NCBI GenBank assembly: GCA_009827205.1
Contig: WUAK01000078.1
Coordinates: 1 to 10,598, forward strand
DNA length: 10,598 bases
DNA from: Phycisphaeraceae bacterium
Lineage (GTDB): Bacteria > Planctomycetota > Phycisphaerae > Phycisphaerales > UBA1924
Reading direction: 5' to 3'
Below the pieces are notes generated by a model that was not told the DNA's origin, did not search any database, and saw only the letters and a program-made list of their open reading frames with translations. Shown here one piece after another: positions 5,598 through 10,598 of the stretch; position 1 is the first letter of the stretch, and every line of letters starts with the position of its first letter. Position numbers and translations under genes: made by a program.

Positions 5598-7189
5598 CAC
5601 TTACCCTCCTGTATAGCTTCGTGACCCACTTCAACCGAGTCTTCTGAGACCGGCACGATCCCGAAGTGCTCTGCGATCCGGTCATCAGGCACACCAAGCT
5701 CCCTGCGAATGCGCGCCGATGCCGCCAACTCGTCATCACCAATCGGGAGCGGGTCTGGCCACTCAACCTTCAGCTCCCGATCACCAAGCTCTGTTTCGAT
5801 CAAGCCCGAATCGCCCGCTGCTGCGAGCACCATCTCACTGATCTCAACCATCCCGCGCCCGTACGTCACGCGTTTGCGGTTTGTCCTGCTGATCAGGTTC
5901 ACCATCGTGACGCGCAGCGCGTTGGCGCTCGTCAGATTCCCGACACGCGCCTCGATCACACCGCTCGCCACGGGAGGCACACCACTTACTTTGTCCAGCG
6001 CCTGGCGGATCTCACCAATATGACGATCCTCGCTCGGACTCGCCGCATCGCCTCCGAACGAATCGATACTCGCTTCCGGGTTATCTGTTGACCAGACCGT
6101 CCCTGGAGACACCGGCATCCGATCGAACCCATCGATCCCCTTCGCCAGATACATCTTGAATGACTGAAGCGTCACCCTGCTTGCACGATCAGAAAGCCTC
6201 GTATTCAGCTCGTCCTGCAGAGGGATCAACGGCTCAACATCACCAACACCCTCGTACCGCAGAGGCTGAGACATGTTCTGCACATGCGCAACCGGCACAA
6301 CCCCAGACAACACACCACCGTCGTCTCGCTCGATCAACTCGCCGCCGATCCAGAGCTCACGCCCGCCCGGCCCAAAGACCTCCGTGTACGTCTCTGTCCG
6401 GCGACGACGACCCCACTCGCTCCTGCCTTTGCCGGCGAGCCTCCGCACCAAACCGACGCGCTCGACCTCGTTCGCTTCGCGCTCGTAGTGGATCACGTAC
6501 CCAGCAAGCGCGCGATAGTCGGATGGATCCGAAACCGCGATCCCCCGACATGGCGTCACAGGCTCGATCCTGAACGCACGACCGGCCTGACGCATCAACC
6601 CGCGCAACGCGTGGTGCGATGCCCCCGATGCCCGCAGCTTCACAGCGCGCCTGCCAAAGGAAGAAAGCGCCTCATCGTCAACACGCAGCAGCAAATCAAC
6701 ATGACCGTAGACATGCCCGATCAATGCCGCGTCCTGCAGAAGCTCGACCCCTCCAGACGATTTCCAGGCAGACTCCACAAGCTCATCAATCAACTCGCGC
6801 GTCGCCTCCGACTGAGCCGTACTCACGATCGTCGGCTGCTTCCCGAACAGGAAGTCGATCATCGCGTGCACACGCCAGGCGATGTCGTTCTCGATCACCA
6901 CCTCGCGACGCTCCGCGTACCGGTCGTCACCAACAACACCCACGCGCCCGCCAGTCACACGCGCCGGCAAACCCTCTTCCTGCGCGAGCCGACGACTTGA
7001 TTTCGTCAATCCGTCAGCGCCCACGCCCGTCGTGTGGATGGCAGGGTTCCTGTAGTACGCCCAGAACCGCTCGAGTTCGGGCGCTCCCTGTTCCTGCCCG
7101 CGGATCAGGTGATCCACGAGAGCCGGGTCGAGCCCCACCGCCGCCCCCGGCCTTGCTTCCCCGTCCTGCCTGCCACCCACACTTGCCAT
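5597..7189 (-). CDS. Phage portal protein, SPP1 Gp6-like, 530 aa
   Basis: The portal is a dodecameric ring at one vertex of the head through which DNA is packaged and ejected. The sequence matches the SPP1 Gp6-like portal family. It has an N-terminal helical region (DPALVDHLIRGQEQGAPELERFWAYYRNP, spread over about 21-49), then NDIAWRVHAMIDFLFGKQPTI (101-121). A wing region of alternating strands (LLLRV, YVIHYERE, TETYTEVFGP) extends over about 165-275. VPVAHVQNMSQPLRYEG follows (298-314). The stem/crown helices are LIPLQDELNTRLSDRASRVT (321-340), SANALRVTMVNLISRTNRKR (421-440) and the YGRGMVEISEMV helix (443-454). Length (530) is in the normal range. ATG 7189 has AGGAGG 6 bases upstream. It is the first gene of the block; no terminase gene lies upstream, where it usually would. 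It shares one base with the scaffold-like gene, which implies translational coupling. Confidence 0.87.
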   Translation of the reverse strand: MASVGGRQDGEARPGAAVGLDPALVDHLIRGQEQGAPELERFWAYYRNPAIHTTGVGADGLTKSSRRLAQEEGLPARVTGGRVGVVGDDRYAERREVVIENDIAWRVHAMIDFLFGKQPTIVSTAQSEATRELIDELVESAWKSSGGVELLQDAALIGHVYGHVDLLLRVDDEALSSFGRRAVKLRASGASHHALRGLMRQAGRAFRIEPVTPCRGIAVSDPSDYRALAGYVIHYEREANEVERVGLVRRLAGKGRSEWGRRRRTETYTEVFGPGGRELWIGGELIERDDGGVLSGVVPVAHVQNMSQPLRYEGVGDVEPLIPLQDELNTRLSDRASRVTLQSFKMYLAKGIDGFDRMPVSPGTVWSTDNPEASIDSFGGDAASPSEDRHIGEIRQALDKVSGVPPVASGVIEARVGNLTSANALRVTMVNLISRTNRKRVTYGRGMVEISEMVLAAAGDSGLIETELGDRELKVEWPDPLPIGDDELAASARIRRELGVPDDRIAEHFGIVPVSEDSVEVGHEAIQEGK

Positions 7190-7194
7190 CCGAG

Positions 7195-7201
7195 ACCTCC
7201 T
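7195..7201 (-). promoter_or_regulatory. Shine-Dalgarno site of the portal gene
   Basis: AGGAGGT on the minus strand, 5 bases before ATG 7189, confirms the start of the first gene of the capsid block. Confidence 0.75.
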
Positions 7202-7262
7202 CGTTCAAGAGAGCCGCATCAGGCAAGCCCTCTATAAAACAGATCCCGAGACACGTTCTGGC

Positions 7263-7316
7263 GCACAAACACGGAAGCACAAACGCGGCGCTGCGCACAA
7301 ACCCCTGCCGCACAAC
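7263..7316 (-). repeat. Short direct repeats GTTTGTGC (3 exact copies, 1 degenerate)
   Basis: On the minus strand GTTTGTGC occurs at 7302-7295, 7284-7277 and 7270-7263. A related GTTGTGC is at 7316-7310. Start-to-start distances are about 14-18 bases, near one and a half helical turns. The copies sit upstream of the portal gene and not inside any gene I accept. The arrangement resembles operator or iteron arrays bound by a regulator, but no regulator gene is adjacent. Confidence 0.6.
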
Positions 7317-7369
7317 GAATAGAAAATTCTGATATTTCGCACACCGACCCCGCCGATCACCTATCCGCC

Positions 7370-7398
7370 GTGCGCGCACCGCTCACCACCGCGCGCAC
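7370..7398. repeat. GC-rich inverted repeat (8-bp perfect stem, 13-base loop)
   Basis: GTGCGCGC at 7370-7377 pairs perfectly with GCGCGCAC at 7391-7398. The left arm also belongs to a 10-bp palindrome, GTGCGCGCAC (7370-7379). It lies 44 bases downstream of the 84-aa gene on the minus strand. No T-tract follows, so an intrinsic terminator is doubtful. It could be a protein-binding site or a transcript-end hairpin. Confidence 0.5.
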
Positions 7399-7441
7399 AG
7401 AAACGCCGGTACAACTCAACCCTGATTCTTCAAGTGAGAGA

Positions 7442-7696
7442 TCAGTCCTCGATCGGTTCGACCCGAGAGTACTGATCCAGGTTCAGCGTCACGATCTCGC
7501 CGTCGGCTTTCTCGATCTCGAGGCGCTCGAGCCAGAGCTTGTGGTCCTTCGCGTGCGCAAACCACGACCCGGTCTTGCCCTGCCCGAAGGACACGATCGT
7601 CCCCTCAACGGTCGCGATCTGCGAACCGCTCAAGCGGGGGATCTGCTGCGTCACACGCACCTTCTGGCCGACCTGGTACTGCTGCTGATCGTTCAT
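7442..7696 (-). CDS. Hypothetical protein, 84 aa, SH3/KOW-like beta pattern
   Basis: I do not recognise this family. The protein starts with a polar MNDQQQYQ, followed by short strands separated by charged turns: VGQKVRVTQQI (about 9-19), ATVEGTIVSFGQG (28-40), WFAHAKDHKLWLERLEIEKADG (45-66) and EIVTLNLDQYSRVEPI (67-82). The V-x-V-T-x-x-I and G-x-I-V-x-F pattern resembles a small SH3-like barrel such as KOW or Tudor-type domains, which often bind nucleic acid, but that is only a fold guess. It begins 27 bases after the stop of the hexomutase gene on the same strand and lacks an SD sequence. A TATACT box ends 8 bases before its ATG, so it may have its own near-leaderless transcript. It is separated from the capsid block by 252 bases and is probably a host gene. 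Confidence 0.6.
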   Translation of the reverse strand: MNDQQQYQVGQKVRVTQQIPRLSGSQIATVEGTIVSFGQGKTGSWFAHAKDHKLWLERLEIEKADGEIVTLNLDQYSRVEPIED

Positions 7697-7704
7697 GAGA
7701 GGCC

Positions 7705-7710
7705 AGTATA
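7705..7710 (-). promoter_or_regulatory. Possible -10 element for the 84-aa gene
   Basis: TATACT on the minus strand matches the TATAAT consensus at five of six positions, in an otherwise very GC-rich spacer. It ends 8 bases before ATG 7696, which would place the transcript start one or two bases before the start codon. That agrees with the missing SD sequence. I see no good -35 hexamer at 16-18 bases, so this is tentative. Confidence 0.3.
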
Positions 7711-7723
7711 GCCCGCCGCCCGC

Positions 7724-9328
7724 TCAGCCCGCATCGACCAGCCCCTGCACCTCATCAAGAACAGCCTCGGCACGCTCGGCAGTCGGCGCCTCAGCGATCA
7801 GCCTCAGGATCGGCTCCGTGTTGCTTGCCCGGACATGCACCCACGAGCGGTCCGAATCGAAGTCCACCCGCACGCCGTCCTGCGTGTCCACGCGCTCGTT
7901 CGTGTAGTGAGCCGCCAGCCGCTCGATCGCGGGCCGAGCATCCTCCTTCTTGGCCAGGGGCTGCTTCCTCTTGACAATCGCATAACTCGGCACATCCGCC
8001 ACGAGTTCGCTCACCGTCTTGCCGGTCCTTGCCATGAGCGAGAGCACCAGCGCCATCGACGACAGCGAATCCCGCACATACGTCACCTTGGGCCAGATCA
8101 CCCCGCCGTTGCCCTCGCCCCCGAGGACGACGTTCTTGCCATCCTTCTTTAGCCGCTTCATCGCCTCGACGACGTTCGCCTCGCCCACCGCGGTCCGCAC
8201 GACGCTTGCGCCGTACGAAGCAGCGACATCGTCGATCATCCTTGAAGTCGAAAGATTCGCGCAGAGCACGACATCTCCACCATTTTGCTCACCGCCCTGC
8301 TTGTGTTTCATGGCTTCGAGCACCGACACCGCGCAGAGCACGAGCGTGTACTCCTCGCCGATGTAGCCGCCCTTCTCATCCACGATCGCCAGCCGATCCC
8401 CGTCGGGGTCCTGCGCGAACCCGACATCCGCCTTCAAGCCCGGCACCGCGTCGCACAACCCGCCCTCACCGGAGAGGTTCTCCTCTGTGGGCTCGGGTGT
8501 GTGGGGGAATATGCCGGAGTCGTCGCCGTGGAGTTGCACAAGTCTGAAACCTGCATCCTTGGCGAATAACTCCGTGATACGCCCACCGCTACAGTTGACC
8601 GAATCAACAACTACAAGCAGTTCTCGAATTGCTGCCTGCAGATCTCCAGAAGAAATATTGCTATTGACTAGGCCAAGCCTGGCAATCTTTCTCAATCCGG
8701 CACTGACTTGCTGAATATGTGAATCTGCGAGATTGTCAACTGCGATCACACGCGACTCTCGTAGCGGCTTGACCGATGCCCCCTTACGGTATCTATCAAT
8801 TATCTCCCCAGCAGTCGATGCAGACGGTGCATAAAAGGAATTCCAAGTACCTTCGTTCATCTGCTCCCTAGTAGACTCAACTGCCATCCGCATGATTTCA
8901 TCTATCGAAGGCTCACCATCACCTTTGTATTCTGGAATCTCTGGTTGATCACTTATTAGCCATTTGATTCCATTCCACTCTTGCGGGTTGTGGCTTGCTG
9001 TGATGATGCCCGCTGCAACAACATACTTCCCGCCCAGTGAAGTATGAAGAAGCGATTGTCCTGCAAGTCCAGCAGTCGGGGTCATCTGCACACCAGCGTC
9101 GTAAACATCAAGACCGCTTCCAAGCAATCCAGAAATCACCGCCTGCTTGAGTGGCTCATACCCCGCGCGCCCATCGGCAGCTATGGCTACAGCACTCCGG
9201 TCTCCATACGTATCTACCACCCAGCCGCCGAAAGCCTGCGCATACCGCACCGCCAGATCGAGCGTCAGACTCTCCCCCACGATCCCCCGAAGCCCACTCA
9301 CCCCAAGCATCAGCGGCGCATCACCCAT
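7724..9328 (-). CDS. glmM: Phosphoglucosamine mutase / phosphohexomutase, archaeal-type GlmM-like, 534 aa
   Basis: This alpha-D-phosphohexomutase interconverts hexose 6- and 1-phosphates through a phosphoserine and is cytoplasmic. The likeliest reaction is glucosamine-6-P to glucosamine-1-P, on the way to UDP-GlcNAc for the cell envelope. All four signature loops are present: TASHNP with catalytic Ser112, the metal loop DPDGDR (307-312), the sugar loop GEGNGG (404-409) and the phosphate loop RASNTEP (500-506). The N-terminal MLGVSGLRGIVGE is also typical. GEGNGG resembles archaeal-type GlmM/PMM rather than the GEQSGH of standard bacterial GlmM, so phosphomannomutase or phosphoglucomutase activity is possible. 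At 534 aa it is longer than the usual 445-460, with extended loops around residues 125-170 and 215-240. ATG 9328 is preferred (GGAG 6 bases upstream); ATG 9340 and GTG 9373 are alternatives. A low-GC segment covers roughly residues 90-270. The divergent neighbour starts at 9437. Confidence 0.85.
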   Translation of the reverse strand: MGDAPLMLGVSGLRGIVGESLTLDLAVRYAQAFGGWVVDTYGDRSAVAIAADGRAGYEPLKQAVISGLLGSGLDVYDAGVQMTPTAGLAGQSLLHTSLGGKYVVAAGIITASHNPQEWNGIKWLISDQPEIPEYKGDGEPSIDEIMRMAVESTREQMNEGTWNSFYAPSASTAGEIIDRYRKGASVKPLRESRVIAVDNLADSHIQQVSAGLRKIARLGLVNSNISSGDLQAAIRELLVVVDSVNCSGGRITELFAKDAGFRLVQLHGDDSGIFPHTPEPTEENLSGEGGLCDAVPGLKADVGFAQDPDGDRLAIVDEKGGYIGEEYTLVLCAVSVLEAMKHKQGGEQNGGDVVLCANLSTSRMIDDVAASYGASVVRTAVGEANVVEAMKRLKKDGKNVVLGGEGNGGVIWPKVTYVRDSLSSMALVLSLMARTGKTVSELVADVPSYAIVKRKQPLAKKEDARPAIERLAAHYTNERVDTQDGVRVDFDSDRSWVHVRASNTEPILRLIAEAPTAERAEAVLDEVQGLVDAG

Positions 9329-9436
9329 CTCGATCTCCATCGGCCCCGCCGCCCGTCCGGGGGGCTTCTTCACAGAATCGCAACCTTCGCCAAACGCTCA
9401 CATCCCCAAAGGCTTCTACCACCCTACCCTAGTCCC

Positions 9437-9823
9437 ATGTTCACGATCACCGTCCAGTCGACCTTCTCCGCAGCCCACGCCCTCTCGATCGCGGGCCAGA
9501 AAGAAACCCTCCACGGCCACGACTTCGTCACGACCGTCGAGATCCAGGGCGACCGCCTCGATCAGGACGGCCTCGTCTGCGACTTCCACACCGCCAAGGC
9601 CGCACTCGAAGCGATCCTCGACGAGTTCAACAACGGCAACCTCAACGAGATCGGCCCGTTCAACCAGCCAGCCGGGGGCGTGAACCCCACCGCCGAGAAC
9701 ATCGCAAAGTACATCTACTCCGAGATGCACTCACGCCTCGACGCAGCCCTCGAGCCGCACGCCAAGGTCACCGCCGTCAGCGTCACCGAATCGCCCGGCT
9801 GCGCCACCACCTACAGGCCATAA
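9437..9823 (+). CDS. 6-pyruvoyl-tetrahydropterin synthase family (COG0720), PTPS-III-like, 128 aa
   Basis: This is a small zinc-dependent T-fold enzyme acting on 7,8-dihydroneopterin triphosphate. Zinc ligands are His14 (SAAHAL), His26 and His28 (LHGHDF). Other hallmarks are VCDFHTAK (48-54), NPTAEN (83-88) and the pterin-anchoring Glu118 in TESPGC. Canonical QueD and PTPS enzymes carry a catalytic Cys in C-x-x-x-H-G-H. Here that position is Lys22, and Glu23 gives E-x-x-H-G-H, the signature reported for PTPS-III, which makes 6-hydroxymethyl-dihydropterin and replaces dihydroneopterin aldolase in folate synthesis. Folate rather than queuosine synthesis is therefore the better guess. The segment usually reading F-D-H-x-x-L-N is FNNGNLN (64-70), lacking the usual His. 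A longer frame opens at 9044, but the fold starts at ATG 9437 (MFTITVQSTFSAAH). There is no SD sequence. It is divergent from the hexomutase gene and convergent with the reductase gene. Confidence 0.85.
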   Translation: MFTITVQSTFSAAHALSIAGQKETLHGHDFVTTVEIQGDRLDQDGLVCDFHTAKAALEAILDEFNNGNLNEIGPFNQPAGGVNPTAENIAKYIYSEMHSRLDAALEPHAKVTAVSVTESPGCATTYRP

Positions 9824-9852
9824 CAACCCTGTAATCATAAAGCCGACCTTGT

Positions 9853-10598
9853 TTACTGCTCTTCGTGAGCCTTGCCGAGCCCCTCGAGCACATCGTCCAG
9901 CTCCCACGGCACGCCCCGACCGGCGATCGCTCTGCAGATCCGATCGACGTGCACGTGGCTGTTCTCGATGAACACCTTCGCGCGGTTCTGGCTCCCGCCG
10001 CACGCGGTCCCCGCAATGTACACGCCGGGCACCGACGACTCCATCGTCGTCCGATCAAGCACAGGCCGTTCGACCTCACCCGTCAGCTCGACCCCGAGCT
10101 GGTCGAACAGCGTCCGGTTCTGCAAGTAGCCTGTCAACATCAGCACGTCATCAGCCGCGACCCTATCGCCCGAGTCGAGCTCGACATCGTCAGCCCTCAC
10201 ACGCACAACGTTCGTGCCGGGCATGAAACCGATCCGCCCCTTCTCGATGAGCCACTCGAGCTCGGGCAGCACCCAGTACTTGATCCGGTCCGCATCGAAC
10301 TGGGCCTGCCGATAGCAGATTGTCACCTGCGCGCCGGCTCGGTAGAGCCTGATCGCCGCCTCCGCCGCGGAGTTCTTCCCGCCCACGATCACTACGCGCC
10401 TGCCGAAGTAGCGGGTCACATCCTCAAGATAATGACTCACATGCGGCAGATCCTCGCCCTCGCACCCGATCAGCCGACCCCTGTGCATGTTTCCGATCGC
10501 GAGCACGACACGCGACGCGCTCACCTTGTGTGTTTCACCGAACCCCGCACCGGGATCGCTCGGCCCCCCCACACCGCTGCCGCTGCCCCGGTCGCGCC
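9853..10598 (-). CDS. YpdA-like flavin/NADPH disulfide reductase, 3' part (N terminus outside window)
   Basis: The frame stays open to the right window edge and has no stop, so the FAD-binding N terminus is missing; a GTG at 10572 is probably internal. The visible part is the second half of a two-dinucleotide-binding flavoprotein. It contains VVLAIGNMHRG closing the first FAD segment, then GEDLPHVSHY. The NADPH-binding VVIVGGKNSAAEAAIRLYRAG follows in the style of YpdA, with IKYWVLPELEWLI, and the second FAD motif is VPGVYIAGTACGG with FIENSHVH after it. H-V-S-H-Y and K-Y-W-V-L-P are typical of the YpdA/Bdr bacillithiol-disulfide reductase family rather than thioredoxin reductase, and no C-x-x-C is visible. 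Substrate is inferred from similarity and bacillithiol use by this organism is unproven. Upstream of GETHKV there is a Gly/Ser-rich stretch not typical of the family. It is convergent with the pterin gene, with 29 bases between stops and no clear terminator. Confidence 0.82.
   Translation of the reverse strand, partial: RDRGSGSGVGGPSDPGAGFGETHKVSASRVVLAIGNMHRGRLIGCEGEDLPHVSHYLEDVTRYFGRRVVIVGGKNSAAEAAIRLYRAGAQVTICYRQAQFDADRIKYWVLPELEWLIEKGRIGFMPGTNVVRVRADDVELDSGDRVAADDVLMLTGYLQNRTLFDQLGVELTGEVERPVLDRTTMESSVPGVYIAGTACGGSQNRAKVFIENSHVHVDRICRAIAGRGVPWELDDVLEGLGKAHEEQ

Larger units (their letters stand above)
7190..7441 (-). promoter_or_regulatory. Upstream control region of the capsid block
   Basis: This is the longest non-coding stretch in the window (252 bases). 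It separates the 84-aa gene from the portal gene and must carry the promoter of the seven-gene block unless transcription reads through. Read on the minus strand it contains, in order, a GC-rich hairpin (7398-7370), a short AT-rich patch (7338-7317), four GTTTGTGC-type repeats (7316-7263), and an AT-rich GTTTTATAGA (7240-7231) about 40 bases before the portal start. That last element could be a -10 region, but I see no well-spaced TTGACA-like -35 element. Apart from the portal SD site, I see no further gene or RNA in it. Confidence 0.45.

Noticed and set aside
6284..7000. 238-codon plus-strand frame opposite the portal gene
   Set aside because: Low-complexity Arg/Pro/Thr-rich translation, no SD and no family resemblance; the portal frame explains this region.
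7014..7379. 121-codon minus-strand frame overlapping the portal start and control region
   Set aside because: The second half is Gly/Arg-rich shadow of the portal coding sequence, and the portal start has its own strong SD.
9044..9436. N-terminal extension of the pterin synthase frame, and overlapping plus-strand frames from 9147
   Set aside because: The extension lies opposite the hexomutase N-terminal coding region and resembles no domain. The pterin fold begins exactly at ATG 9437.
1..10598. CRISPR array, tRNA, rRNA or insertion-sequence ends
   Set aside because: I saw no regularly spaced long repeats, no tRNA-like cloverleaf and no transposase or terminal inverted repeats. I also saw no direct repeats flanking the capsid block that could be attachment sites, although visual inspection could miss short ones.

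Overview
The window is GC-rich chromosomal DNA from a bacterium. The gene types, the lipoprotein style and the mix of housekeeping genes with and without Shine-Dalgarno (SD) sequences suggest Planctomycetota, perhaps a Phycisphaerae relative. This placement is inferred from protein flavour only; there is no rRNA or marker gene to test it.

Layout. Bases 1-636 (+) are the C-terminal part of an amidohydrolase, closed by a rho-independent terminator. A small predicted lipoprotein (724-1248, -) is divergent from a PaiB-type FMN-binding protein (1348-1986, +). Bases 1983-7189 (-) are a compact phage-type block read right to left: SPP1 Gp6-like portal, scaffold-like protein, SU10-type (DUF5309-like) major capsid protein, a 220-aa connector-like protein with a DTDGDGVAD loop, a tail-tube-like beta protein, a 126-aa tail-associated protein, and a small BhlA/UviB-like membrane protein. 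Each gene has a purine-rich SD sequence and junctions are tight. Upstream is a 252-base intergenic region with GTTTGTGC repeats and a GC-rich hairpin. Further right are an unrecognised 84-aa gene (7442-7696, -), an archaeal-type phosphoglucosamine/phosphohexomutase (7724-9328, -), a COG0720 pterin synthase of PTPS-III type (9437-9823, +), and the 3' part of a YpdA-like flavin disulfide reductase (9853-10598, -).

How the genes work together. The flanking genes are unrelated metabolic functions: cell-wall aminosugar precursor, pterin/folate, thiol redox and FMN-dependent regulation. The block between them is a capsid-building kit: portal, scaffold and shell, then connector and tail-like parts, then a possible holin. 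No terminase, protease, tape measure, integrase, replication or repressor gene is visible. With host-like composition and intact frames, the block looks like a long-resident, possibly domesticated head module (remnant prophage, gene-transfer-agent-like or satellite-like), though a split element with partners elsewhere cannot be excluded.

The most interesting items are this capsid island and its upstream repeats, the PTPS-III-type active site that also lacks the usual His, and a sharp drop in GC inside the hexomutase gene that suggests intragenic recombination.
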